DNA of 64,000 bases from Pseudomonas putida (GTDB lineage: Bacteria; Pseudomonadota; Gammaproteobacteria; Pseudomonadales; Pseudomonadaceae), in contig CP124529.1 in NCBI GenBank assembly GCA_029953615.1, positions 4,216,501-4,280,500 of the forward strand, read 5' to 3'. The position numbers and the translations under genes were made by a program. This document shows, one piece after another, positions 26,303 through 33,713 of this stretch (its first letter is position 1; each line of letters begins with the position of its first letter). The notes beneath the pieces were generated by a model, which did not search any database, had not been told where the DNA came from, and saw only the letters and a program-made list of their open reading frames with translations.

Positions 26303-27019
26303 ATGGTGAAAGCGCGGCCGCGTCCAGCGGTAAATGGTGTGGCATCGGCAGACCGTGTTTTGACCGTGCTGACCGCGTTTCAGATAGGCGACTCTGCGCT
26401 GAGCCTGGTTCAGCTGGTAGAACGTACCGGCCTCATCAAAAGCACGATCATGCGCTTGATGGTGTCTCTGGAAAACCATGGCTTCATCACGCGCATGGCT
26501 GACGGGCGTTATCAGCTAGCCAGCGAAGTCATGCGGTTGAACACGGTCTATCAAGAGGCGCTGGACCTCGAAAGGCATGTGATGCCACGTTTGCATGATT
26601 TGGCTGAAAAGTCAGGTGAGACCGCCTCCTTCTATGTGCGTCACGGTGCATATCGGATGTGTCAGTACCGTGTTAACTCTTCCCATCGACTTCGCCTCAA
26701 TCTTCAACCCGGAGACATGCGTCCGATGGATGAAGCGGCAGGGGCACAGGCCTTGCGCGCGCCTTATCAAGTCGGCATTGCATTGCAGAAACCGTTCTAC
26801 TCGAAGGGAGCCACCGACCCGCATGCGGCTTCAATGGCACTGCCCATCTACGGTGCGCAACAGGAACTGATGGGAGCCCTTGTAATTTCAGGGCCTGCGA
26901 GCCGTTTGACGGAGGAATATGCCGAAAGCCTCAAGCTCATGTTCTTCGAAGCTGCACGTGATCTGATGCGAAGCCTGGGCTTCAAGCCTGCGTCATTGGA
27001 GCCCGAGTCGGTCCAATAG
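26303..27019 (+). CDS. IclR-family transcriptional regulator
   Basis: The 238-residue protein has an N-terminal winged helix (SADRVLTVLTAFQIGDSALS, LVERTGLIKSTIMRLMVSLE, residues about 10-70) and an IclR effector domain (ETASFYVRHGAYRMCQYRVN, ALVISGPASRLTEEY). The ATG at 26303 has GAGG eight bases ahead; a TTG two codons upstream is also possible. It is the only regulator in the 16.5-27 kb cluster and the natural candidate for the four palindromic sites. The signal molecule is not known. Confidence 0.92.
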   Translation: MVKARPRPAVNGVASADRVLTVLTAFQIGDSALSLVQLVERTGLIKSTIMRLMVSLENHGFITRMADGRYQLASEVMRLNTVYQEALDLERHVMPRLHDLAEKSGETASFYVRHGAYRMCQYRVNSSHRLRLNLQPGDMRPMDEAAGAQALRAPYQVGIALQKPFYSKGATDPHAASMALPIYGAQQELMGALVISGPASRLTEEYAESLKLMFFEAARDLMRSLGFKPASLEPESVQ

Positions 27020-27028
27020 GTCGAGCGC

Positions 27029-27099
27029 ACGCTCACTCAACCAAGGCCAGCCACGGCCAACATGCCTGGTAGCTGGCAGCTTTTTCCCTGAACAAGCCT
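27029..27099 (-). repeat. 71-bp duplicated tail of the nucleotidyltransferase gene, copy 1
   Basis: This segment matches 29154-29224 at about 68 of 71 positions by eye. On the minus strand it encodes the ending GLFREKAASYQACWPWLALV of the nucleotidyltransferase without the rest of the gene. It is a broken copy or one end of a duplication. The remaining stretch to 27558 holds REP units but no supportable gene. Confidence 0.85.
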
Positions 27100-27339
27100 G
27101 GTCGGGGGGTGAGTGGCTGTGCTTTCGCGTAGAACACTGAATTCGCAAGCGGTCCGCGTACCCTGTGGGCTTTAGCCGCGAAGCATCCAGCTCGGTGCAT
27201 GGCATTGGCTGCGCCGGTATGGCTATTCGAATGTCGCTGGTTCCATGACACATCGAACGTCTGCAAGGGGACCCAAAGCTGCCGGTGAGCCGAACAGCAA
27301 TATTGTGCAGGGCGCAGGTGCCGGGTGCTTCGCGTACCG

Positions 27340-27425
27340 CTGTGGGAGCGGGCGCGCCCGCGAAGAATCCAATGCGGAGCCTGGCACCGGCTGCGCCGGT
27401 GTTCGCGGGCCCGCCCGCTCCCACA
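27340..27425. repeat. Convergent pair of REP palindromes
   Basis: A pair of GCGGGCGCGCCCGC-type hairpins in inverted orientation, separated by the CACCGGCTGCGCCGGTG palindrome, sits between the IclR gene and the cupin gene. Confidence 0.85.
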
Positions 27426-27558
27426 AAGTGCGCGTCGCACTAACGAAATCAATTTTTCAGCGTCGGCTATAGGGCAGTACCGGCCTCGTTGCCTGCAACG
27501 TCAACTCAGATCCAGACGTCATTCATAGCAGTTCGCTTACTTATGTTTCCCCCCGTGC

Positions 27559-27918
27559 CTAGTTCGCGGGCAAGAGGATCACGAAGTTCTTTTTCATGTC
27601 TTCCAGTACGGTCCATTTGCCCTTGGCGCCCGGTTCGATAATGAACGTGTCGCCAGCGGCCAGGGTGACGGGGGCGCACCCCTGAAGCTCGATGACGCAG
27701 CATCCACTCAGTACATGGCAGAACTCCCACACTTTGTAGTCGATGCGCCACGCCCCGGTGCTGGCTTCCCATTCTCCGGAAATGCGACCTTGCTGTTCAT
27801 CGTGATAGTACTTGGACGTCAGCGTATGAGGGGTGCCTTCCACGACCTCTTCAAAAAAGGGAAGGTCGCGCACCGGTTGGATATCCAGTTCGCGGAACAC
27901 GGTCAGTTTCTTGTTCAT
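27559..27918 (-). CDS. Small cupin-domain protein
   Basis: The 119-residue protein is a single cupin barrel (EFCHVLSGCCVIELQG and GDTFIIEPGAKGKWTVLED) of the type found in DUF861-like or EutQ-like proteins. The usual metal-binding His-x-His pair is not obvious: the first motif has only one His. Its ATG overlaps the stop of the GNAT gene as ATGA, so the two form an operon with the GNAT gene first. Function is unknown; small cupins of this kind are often linked to amine metabolism. Confidence 0.82.
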   Translation of the reverse strand: MNKKLTVFRELDIQPVRDLPFFEEVVEGTPHTLTSKYYHDEQQGRISGEWEASTGAWRIDYKVWEFCHVLSGCCVIELQGCAPVTLAAGDTFIIEPGAKGKWTVLEDMKKNFVILLPAN

Positions 27919-28523
27919 GGTGTTTTCTCGAGCACGTTGTGGGTAGGGCGATACATCAAATAGGCTTCACCGGTTACGCCCAGCATCGGGTGCGGAACGA
28001 TCTGGCAGGTTTTAACAATCTGAAAACCGTGACGTTCATAGAAGCGGCGTGCACCGTGGTTTTCTGCATAATCGATCAGGCATAGCCCATTCAGGCCGTA
28101 GTCCTCGGCGCGCTGCTGGGCGTGGCGAAGAAACTGGACGCCCAGCCCCTGGCTGCGCCAGGCCTCATCCAGGGCCAGGCTGGAGATGTACAGGGTGTCG
28201 GGTATTTCCATGTCGGAATATGGCGCGAGCACCGGGTCTGTCTCGACAGGCCTGTCAGGTGTCTCGCGCAAGGCATAGCTATGCATCATGCCGATGACGC
28301 GCCCTTCGAAAGTGGCCATCAGGCAATTCTTGTAGGAAAAGTCGCCCTGTTCCCTGGCATAGCGAGACGCACCGACACTCAGCAATGCTTGTCCAGGTGC
28401 GGCAAGCTTGCTCCATATGTAATCGGCCATGCCCTCCGATGTCAGTTGAAAGAAGCGCGCAATATCGTGCGCGTCCGAGGCTTGAGCGGGTCTGAAGGCG
28501 ATAGGCAAGTACAGTGCTCCCAT
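27915..28523 (-). CDS. GNAT-family N-acetyltransferase
   Basis: The 202-residue protein has the acetyl-CoA-binding motif A (YISSLALDEAWRSQGLGVQF, with Arg-Ser-Gln-Gly-Leu-Gly) and motif B (LCLIDYAENHGARRFYERHG). This places it in the GCN5-related acetyltransferase superfamily, but the substrate cannot be read from the sequence. It is translationally coupled to the downstream cupin. The pair is bracketed by the two copies of a 71-bp repeat. Confidence 0.88.
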   Translation of the reverse strand: MGALYLPIAFRPAQASDAHDIARFFQLTSEGMADYIWSKLAAPGQALLSVGASRYAREQGDFSYKNCLMATFEGRVIGMMHSYALRETPDRPVETDPVLAPYSDMEIPDTLYISSLALDEAWRSQGLGVQFLRHAQQRAEDYGLNGLCLIDYAENHGARRFYERHGFQIVKTCQIVPHPMLGVTGEAYLMYRPTHNVLEKTP

Positions 28524-29153
28524 GGGATCGGGTGGTCGGTTTTCAAGGATTACGCCTTTGGCAGGGTGGCAGGGTAGGCGGGTTCAACGGTTGCCATCAT
28601 GCTCTGGGCGAACACCTTCAGCACGGTGTGCGACGCTGCCCCCTGCTCAAAGGCACATGACCATCTGATGGCTCAGGCCTGAGGCATCGATCGTGCAGTT
28701 GCCGGAGGTGGTGAGGCGAGAAGCGGGGTGACGTGGACTTCCATGGCGGAATGGCCGGACTCAGCGCAAGCCCGCTCCCAGAGGTAATGCACCTGGCTTG
28801 AGGCCACCGCAATCGAGGTGAGAGCAACAGTCTTGCTCAATTTCTAAAAAGCTGGCGCGATCCCTGTGGGAGCGGGCGTGTCGAGGCGTCGAACCGCCGC
28901 GAACACGGGCGAAGCCCGTGCCATCCACCGCGTCGCCTGTTTCGCGGGCTTGCCCGCTCCCACAGATACTGCGCATGGCTTGAGGTCAGCGCGGTCGGGT
29001 GGGAGCAACAGTCTTGCTCCATCAGGTTGCCTCATTGCCTGTAGGAGCAGCCTGTGCATGCCTGAAAGTCGGTGCTGACAATGTGGGCTGGCTTGCCTGC
29101 GATGGGCTGCATGGCAGCCCCGTTCCAGCACGGCCTTTACAGGTCAAAAGCGG
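28524..29153. other. 630-base gene-free stretch rich in REP elements
   Basis: No supportable gene is present. GCGGGCGTGTC-type and TTCGCGGGCTTGCCCGCTCC REP units lie at 28863-28890 and 28938-28974. A diverged unit (TAGGAGCAGCCTGTGCATGCC and GGGCTGCATGGCAGCCC) lies at about 29040-29122. Two near-identical tracts ending in GGGAGCAACAGTCTTGCTC or GAGAGCAACAGTCTTGCTC occur around 28799-28840 and 28977-29020, indicating local duplication. Confidence 0.6.
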
Positions 29154-29224
29154 ACGCTCACTCAACCAAGGCCAGCCACGGCCAACGTGCCTGATAGCTG
29201 GCAGCTTTCTCCCTGAACAAGCCT
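29154..29224 (-). repeat. 71-bp repeat, copy 2 (end of the nucleotidyltransferase gene)
   Basis: This is the intact counterpart of the segment at 27029-27099 and covers the last 22 or so codons of the nucleotidyltransferase gene. The two copies are in the same orientation and 2.1 kb apart. Confidence 0.85.
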
Positions 29225-29718
29225 TGCCGTGGGTTCAGCTCGTTCATCCTGAGCAGGTCGTTCTGCAGGTCGTCCAGACCATGCGTGCTGTAAAGTTCGC
29301 CAGTGCCCACATCGACCCCCAGGCAGGTCGACCGGATCAGATACCGGTCGATGCCGTCCGTGGCCTTGTTCAAGGGCGAATAGGTGCCGCCGAACTTCGC
29401 CTCGTACCACAAGTGAACACGGGCCTGATTGCGCACCTCAACGTTGATGCCCAAGTGCGCACACGCTTGATGAACCCGGGCGATGACACGGTCTTCTGCC
29501 TCCCAGGACAAGTCGGCGTCGAAATAGGCGATGTCATAGTCCTTGATACCCCATTCGGCAGGTAGCCCGGCGCGGTGGTTCCAGAACGTCTGGAACAGCG
29601 CGCCTGCCGTCAACATGCAGTGTGGGATATCCAGCTTTGGCAGGGTCGCCAGCAATGCCCGGTTTATCGGGTTCTCGCGGATGATTGCCAGCACCTGTTC
29701 GTTCGTCAGTGAATGCAT
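29158..29718 (-). CDS. Nucleotidyltransferase family protein (DUF925/NTP_transf_6-like)
   Basis: The 186-residue protein has the pattern of this family: CMLTAGALFQTFWNHRAG, then KDYDIAYFDADLSWEAED with the Asp-x-Asp metal site, NVEVRNQARVHLWYEAKFG and a C-terminal WPWLALVE. The biochemical role of the family is not established. The ATG at 29718 has AGGACGG ahead and is preferred over the upstream in-frame ATG at 29742. Its last 71 bases occur again at 27029-27099. Confidence 0.82.
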   Translation of the reverse strand: MHSLTNEQVLAIIRENPINRALLATLPKLDIPHCMLTAGALFQTFWNHRAGLPAEWGIKDYDIAYFDADLSWEAEDRVIARVHQACAHLGINVEVRNQARVHLWYEAKFGGTYSPLNKATDGIDRYLIRSTCLGVDVGTGELYSTHGLDDLQNDLLRMNELNPRQGLFREKAASYQARWPWLALVE

Positions 29719-29887
29719 GGGTACCGTCCTTGGTGGTTGCATTGCGCTGGGCTGAGCTTACCTGAATGACGCCTCGGTAATGTGGCGATGAGAGCAGGTT
29801 TTGCCCTCGAATGGTCAGTCGGAAAAGGCCATGAAAGCGTTGGTTACATTGCTCTACGCCGTCCTGCGGTCAATCGGACCATAGTTC

Positions 29888-30004
29888 ATGCGTGTTCCGT
29901 ATCACTGCCGTGAGCTGCTCGAGGTGCCGCTGGTCGCCCGGGCTCGGCAAACGGTAGATTTGATTCGGGTTTTGTACGATGATTTTCGTAATTGGCAGGG
30001 ATGA
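29888..30004 (+). CDS. Possible 38-residue leader peptide ahead of the toxin-like gene
   Basis: An ATG at 29888 opens a 38-codon frame (MRVPYHCRELLEVPLVARAR, then a helical tail ending NWQG) that stops at 30002-30004, three bases before the next ATG. Its stop region GGGATGAG would double as the ribosome-binding site of the next gene, implying coupling. It is too short to judge by homology and could be chance. Confidence 0.3.
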   Translation: MRVPYHCRELLEVPLVARARQTVDLIRVLYDDFRNWQG

Positions 30005-30007
30005 GCT

Positions 30008-30298
30008 ATGAAATTCGGCTTCAGGGAGGCCCAGCGAGCGGTGATAGCGGCGCTTGAGTCAGGGGAGTATCAACACGTTTCACGCAGGGATATCGACGTA
30101 AAGAACCTGCTGGCTACAGGAGAAGTGTCAGCCGGCGAGGTTTCCGAAGTCGTTCGCTCATGTCGGGGTATCCATCACGTCAGCACCCCTAACCATGCCG
30201 TTGCAGCCATCGAGGTGCATGTGCTCCAACGGGAGGGTTGGTACATAAAGTTCTTTTTCATCGAGCCAGACACCTGGTTCATCAGCGTTCACCAGTGA
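30008..30298 (+). CDS. Small basic/aromatic protein, candidate toxin of a two-gene module
   Basis: The 96-residue protein has an N-terminal helical part (REAQRAVIAALESGEYQHVS) and a C-terminal beta pattern (AAIEVHVLQREGWYIKFFFI ending WFISVHQ). The size and the helix-then-beta-sheet order recall MqsR/RelE-type mRNA interferases, and the YIK and closing SVH are reminiscent of MqsR, but no catalytic set can be assigned with confidence. The next gene overlaps or nearly touches it and encodes a zinc-ribbon protein, as MqsA does. The toxin role is therefore an inference from size and arrangement only. Confidence 0.5.
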   Translation: MKFGFREAQRAVIAALESGEYQHVSRRDIDVKNLLATGEVSAGEVSEVVRSCRGIHHVSTPNHAVAAIEVHVLQREGWYIKFFFIEPDTWFISVHQ

Positions 30299-30309
30299 GT
30301 ACCCAGATC

Positions 30310-30942
30310 ATGAAGATCTTTTTTGAAGGCGACAGAGGAAAAGCGCTTTGCGAGCATTGCCAGGCCGTGGTGCCCACGCACTATGCTCGCCGGGATGTGC
30401 CGTTTAGCGATGGCCAAGGGGTGGCCAAGGACATTCTGGTGGGGGTGTGCGCCCGTTGTGATGGTGTGGTCGCCATTCCATCGCAATCCACGCCGGCCAT
30501 CCGGGAGGCGCGCAAGCAGCAGCTCAAGTCGATCGAGGCGCGTTTGCCGGCGGTCTATCTGGATGTACTCGATGCGGCCATGCATGCGGTCAGTAATGAG
30601 GCGGGAGCAAATTTGCGCAAGTTGTTCCTTGCCCACTATTTCCAACAGTTGGTGCAGGCGCAGCAGTGTGGGCAATTGCATACGGCGCATCAAACGTTCC
30701 TTCAGGCGCTGGAGGAACAGCGAGAGGAGCGCGGGCTTGCGCGTTCCAATGCAACCCGGCGCTTGTCGATGAAGGTCAATCCATACATGGCAGAGGACAT
30801 GCTTGCGCTTCAGCAGCATACAGAGATGAACCAGACCGAATTGCTGAAGGCTGTGATCGCGCGTATTCAGGCGGATGTGCTGGAGAATCGGGATCAGGAG
30901 GTGATTCGAGTCTTGCAGCGACTGGCGCGGTTGGCGTTGTAG
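30310..30942 (+). CDS. Zinc-ribbon protein with RHH-like tail, candidate antitoxin
   Basis: The 210-residue protein begins with a zinc ribbon made of two Cys-x2-Cys pairs (ALCEHCQ and GVCARCDG). A helical middle (ARKQQLKSIEARLPAVYLDV, MHAVSNEAGANLRKLFLAHY) follows. The C-terminal segment ATRRLSMKVNPYMAEDMLAL, then MNQTELLKAVIARI, resembles a ribbon-helix-helix or similar DNA-binding element. The ATG at 30310 is used; a GTG at 30295 would overlap the preceding stop as GTGA. MqsA also joins an N-terminal zinc domain to a C-terminal DNA-binding domain, but it is shorter and uses an HTH. I do not recognise this protein as a named family. Confidence 0.55.
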   Translation: MKIFFEGDRGKALCEHCQAVVPTHYARRDVPFSDGQGVAKDILVGVCARCDGVVAIPSQSTPAIREARKQQLKSIEARLPAVYLDVLDAAMHAVSNEAGANLRKLFLAHYFQQLVQAQQCGQLHTAHQTFLQALEEQREERGLARSNATRRLSMKVNPYMAEDMLALQQHTEMNQTELLKAVIARIQADVLENRDQEVIRVLQRLARLAL

Positions 30943-30955
30943 TGAGCATTTGAAA

Positions 30956-30987
30956 GAAGCACAGCGTACCGCCAAGCGCTGTGCTTC
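30956..30987. terminator. Strong hairpin after the candidate antitoxin gene
   Basis: GAAGCACAGCG (30956-30966) and CGCTGTGCTTC (30977-30987) are perfect 11-base inverted repeats, 14 bases after the stop codon. A T-run occurs only further on (GAGTCTTTTTG near 31001-31011), so it is a probable but imperfect terminator. Confidence 0.7.
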
Positions 30988-31206
30988 ACATTCGGATCTT
31001 GAGTCTTTTTGAAGAAACTCGTACCTGTTCCTACAAGAACTAATCAGATTTTTCCCCTTCCTCGTAGTCCATTTCTGAATCATCCTTTTCAAGCCGTTTC
31101 ACCATTGCGATGGAAACCTGAGCCCCCTAGTCTCGCCCTGTCGTTGCAAATTCAACGACCGGGTCTGCAAGCCTGGGGAAGTATCGAAAGCGTGCTCATC
31201 ATCGAG

Positions 31207-31340
31207 CCGTTGGTGTGTGCCAACGGTTGTGCTTAATGGTGGCTGCGTACGGGTGACCTTCGGGTCAGCCGGGTTTTTCTCGATCTTCCCCGGTCTTGCA
31301 GGCCCGTACGCAGCCGCCACCCATTCTCTGCAAGGGATGG
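31207..31340 (+). ncRNA. Structured leader RNA with three-way junction ahead of the DUF6124-type gene
   Basis: A 13-bp perfect long-range stem joins GGCTGCGTACGGG (31241-31253) to CCCGTACGCAGCC (31303-31315). It encloses TGACC-TTCG-GGTCA (31254-31267) and CCGGG/CCCGG (31269-31273 with 31289-31293). It is preceded by CCGTTGG/CCAACGG (31207-31226) and followed by a CCATTC/GGATGG hairpin (31321-31340), 35 bases before the next start codon. This is a strong RNA secondary structure of the riboregulator or leader kind. I recall similar elements ahead of small DUF3077/DUF6124 genes in Pseudomonas but cannot name an Rfam family. Confidence 0.6.
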
Positions 31341-31375
31341 GGTGTGGTTTTCTCTCACGAAATCGAGATGTGACC

Positions 31376-31633
31376 ATGCTCAAAATAGTCCCGGATCCAC
31401 CCATTTTTTCTGACCCATCCCATCACCTGGAAGACACCCTGACCCAGGCCACGGAATACGTGCTCTGCGCCTTGTCCGTAGGCCATCACGCCATTGCCTT
31501 GCTCCCCAGATCTCCCGCCACGATCATGACCCTGGTGGTCGTGCATGAAATGGAGGCTGTGCGCACGCTGCTGGAGTCGGCGATTGCGCAGGTGCAGCTC
31601 AGGGGCAGGCCACAGATGCATACGTTGCATTGA
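31376..31633 (+). CDS. DUF6124-like small protein
   Basis: The 85-residue protein starts MLKIVPDPPIFSDPSHHLED, matching the conserved opening (FKI/LKI-x-PNPP or PDPP) of the small DUF6124/DUF3077 proteins common in Pseudomonas. It continues with a helical part (ATEYVLCALSVGHHAIALLP). The function of these families is unknown. The ATG at 31376 is used because an in-frame extension to 31217 runs through the structured leader. It may be controlled by that leader. Confidence 0.75.
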   Translation: MLKIVPDPPIFSDPSHHLEDTLTQATEYVLCALSVGHHAIALLPRSPATIMTLVVVHEMEAVRTLLESAIAQVQLRGRPQMHTLH

Positions 31634-31653
31634 CTGGCTGACTATCAATTTTT

Positions 31654-31811
31654 GCCAGGCTGGGTGGTGTGATTTCCCTGCCAAGGCAGCGATGCGGGAT
31701 CAATGTTGTGGGGGATGGCACGGGCTGCGCCCGTGTTCGCGGTGAACCCGCTCCCACAGAATAGGGGGTAGCCCCAGATTCTACCTCCTGAGGGAAATCG
31801 CACTGGCTGGC
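31654..31811. repeat. Long inverted repeat enclosing a REP unit, ahead of the DUF3077-type gene
   Basis: GTGTGATTTCCCT (31667-31679) and AGGGAAATCGCAC (31791-31803) are near-perfect inverted repeats with GCCAG and CTGGC further out. Between them is a REP hairpin (CACGGGCTGCGCCCGTG and CGCGGTGAACCCGCTCCCAC, 31718-31759). The structure lies 22 bases ahead of the next gene and resembles a leader stem into which a REP unit has inserted. Confidence 0.55.
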
Positions 31812-31832
31812 GGATTCACAAGAGGGTTTCAG

Positions 31833-32120
31833 ATGGACAAGGATATGGATGACGACACCGGCACACTGGGCCTGACCGTAGGTTCGGCGACGTTCCTGGA
31901 CGGTGTACTGGACGGCAAGAAACTGTTCCGCGTAGAACCGGGAAACTGCTGCGACCATGCCATCGAACAAGCGTCGGTCTTGATGGACTGCTCACGGCGA
32001 GCGTCGTTCATCGGGGTAATGGACAACGAACCGGTGCTGGTCTGGGCTTCGCACTTTCTCTGCGACATGGCCAAGGCGTTGATGGATGACGCCCATATGG
32101 GCATGCGCAAGAACCGATAA
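31833..32120 (+). CDS. DUF3077-family small protein
   Basis: The 95-residue protein has the DUF3077 pattern in its central and C-terminal part: LFRVEPGNCCDHAIEQASVL followed by MDCSRRA and a closing SHFLCDMAKALMDD. These proteins are small, cytoplasmic and of unknown function, and often occur in multiple copies in Pseudomonas. It follows the related DUF6124-type gene by 199 bases in the same direction. The start ATG at 31833 follows AAGAGGG. Confidence 0.75.
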   Translation: MDKDMDDDTGTLGLTVGSATFLDGVLDGKKLFRVEPGNCCDHAIEQASVLMDCSRRASFIGVMDNEPVLVWASHFLCDMAKALMDDAHMGMRKNR

Positions 32121-32217
32121 CCGTGGACGGGGCAGGGTGCGCTTGGCACCCTGCCAGTATTGTCTGGTTTTCCTGTAGGGGTTAGGTTGACGGGCTCTCT
32201 TCAAGGAAGATTACCCC

Positions 32218-32793
32218 ATGAAACGGACCTTACCGCTGCTGTTCGCCTGCGCGTTTTTCCCCCTGCAAGCCTGGTCGGCGCTGGAAGTCGGCCAGTTCAC
32301 CCTGGGCATGCCCAAGCCCCAGACCATGGCCATTCTGCAGCAGCAGTTCGGCGAGGTGAAGCAGTTCACCGGCTATCACTACCAGGTGCCCACCGAGTTC
32401 TTTCAGGGGCGCAACCCCAAGGGTAATTACAGCCTCGGCGGTATTGCCATCACGCAAGTGAAGGCGTCGTTCAATGAGGCCGACCAACTTCGCCAGGTGG
32501 AGGTGCGGCTGGCCAGCACCGACGAGGCGCGGGTCCAGCAACTGTTGCCGATGACCAGGCAGGCCAGGCCTGTACCGAATAGCGGTGGCCGGCTCGAGGC
32601 GTTTTCCGCGGACGGCGAGCTGGTCTACTGGGTGTCCAAAGACCGGGACTGGATCGTGGTGACCATCGCCGACAAGGCCAGCTCGGAACAGAACATCAAG
32701 GCGCGAGCCAAGAGTGATGAACGCTTTGCCCAGCTGAACCGCAAGTTCGACAAGCTGATCGAGACGGCCGAGGCGGTGGAAGGCAAGCACTGA
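32218..32793 (+). CDS. Secreted protein of unknown function
   Basis: The 191-residue protein has a clear signal peptide (MKRTLPLLFACAFFPLQAWS, cleavage after WSA or before ALE) and a predicted periplasmic body with the repeated beta pattern VGQFTLGMPKPQTMAILQQQ. No lipobox, metal motif or named domain is recognised. The ATG at 32218 follows AAGGAAG. It stands alone ahead of a REP pair. Confidence 0.75.
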   Translation: MKRTLPLLFACAFFPLQAWSALEVGQFTLGMPKPQTMAILQQQFGEVKQFTGYHYQVPTEFFQGRNPKGNYSLGGIAITQVKASFNEADQLRQVEVRLASTDEARVQQLLPMTRQARPVPNSGGRLEAFSADGELVYWVSKDRDWIVVTIADKASSEQNIKARAKSDERFAQLNRKFDKLIETAEAVEGKH

Positions 32794-33230
32794 TCGGCAA
32801 AGCCGGGCAGCTTTCAAGCCTTGCGCAGGCCTGTTCTCATGGAACGGCACATAATTCATTGAATCAGCAGGGCCATTGTGGGAGCGGGCAGGCCCGCGAA
32901 CACCGGCGTAGCCGGTGCCATCTATTGCGCCGCCTGCTTCGCGGTCACGCTCGCTCCCACATGGGACGCGGACCACTTGCGAACTCGGCCCAATACGCGA
33001 AACCCGCGTCGGTTTCAGGATGCGCCTGGTCGTTCGCACGCAACCCCTCGACGCCACAAATGCCATGCTTGCAGGATGCCTTCGGACCAGCGCGCACAGA
33101 CGTGCGGCCGTGGGCAAGGAGGCCGCTGGCAGCACGCAACCGTGACGTGGCCGGCGCGCCGCAGCAGAACACGCCGGATACCTGCCCTCACAACAATTCA
33201 GGCAGGGTCCGTGATGCCGAGGTCCGCTGA
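32794..33230. other. 437-base spacer upstream of the formate dehydrogenase operon, with a REP pair
   Basis: A REP pair (GGAGCGGGCAGGCCCGCGAA, then GCGGTCACGCTCGCTCCCAC) with a central CACCGGCGTAGCCGGTG palindrome lies at 32876-32960. The remaining 270 bases to the fdsG start contain no convincing gene and should hold the fds promoter. I cannot assign a specific regulator site. Confidence 0.6.
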
Positions 33231-33713
33231 ATGCCTGATGAATTGCTCCACTTGCCTGTGATCCACCGCATCCTGGCCCGCGACAAGGATACCCCCGGCG
33301 CCCTGTTGCCGATCCTGCATGCCATTCAACACGACGTTGGCTACATTCCCGATGCCGCTGTCGCCGAAATTGCCCACGCCCTGAACCTCAGCCTTGCCGA
33401 GGTGCGCGGGGTGATCAGTTTCTACCATGATTTCCGCACCACGCCACCGGCGCGCCATACCCTGCGCCTGTGCCGCGCCGAGTCCTGCCAGAGCCGGGGC
33501 TCCGAGGCGCTGGCCGCGCAACTGCGCGAACAGCTGGCGCTGGACGACCACGGCACCAGCGCCGACGGCGCCATCAGCCTGCGCCCGGTGTACTGCCTGG
33601 GCGCCTGTGCCTGCTCGCCAGCGCTGGAACTCGACGGCCAGGTGCACGCGCGCCTTACCCCTGAGCGCCTGCGCGCGCTGGTCAATGCCTGCCGGGAGGA
33701 CGCAGCATGCTGA
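33231..33713 (+). CDS. fdsG: NAD-dependent formate dehydrogenase, gamma subunit
   Basis: The 160-residue NuoE-like subunit carries a [2Fe-2S] cluster with cysteines in RLCRAESCQSRG and in YCLGACACSPA. It also has the thioredoxin-like core LPILHAIQHDVGYIPDAAVA. It relays electrons between the FdsA and FdsB parts of the soluble molybdenum formate dehydrogenase, which oxidises formate to CO2 with reduction of NAD+. The ATG at 33231 opens the operon and its end overlaps fdsB by seven bases. Order and spacing match fdsGBA operons of other proteobacteria. Confidence 0.92.
   Translation: MPDELLHLPVIHRILARDKDTPGALLPILHAIQHDVGYIPDAAVAEIAHALNLSLAEVRGVISFYHDFRTTPPARHTLRLCRAESCQSRGSEALAAQLREQLALDDHGTSADGAISLRPVYCLGACACSPALELDGQVHARLTPERLRALVNACREDAAC

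Noticed and set aside
28618..29131. Several 60-95-codon frames in the REP-rich stretch
   Set aside because: They are translations of REP units in different frames and have no independent support.
31009..31236. 75-codon plus-strand frame before the structured leader
   Set aside because: It lacks a ribosome-binding site and runs into the hairpins of the leader; composition is not protein-like.
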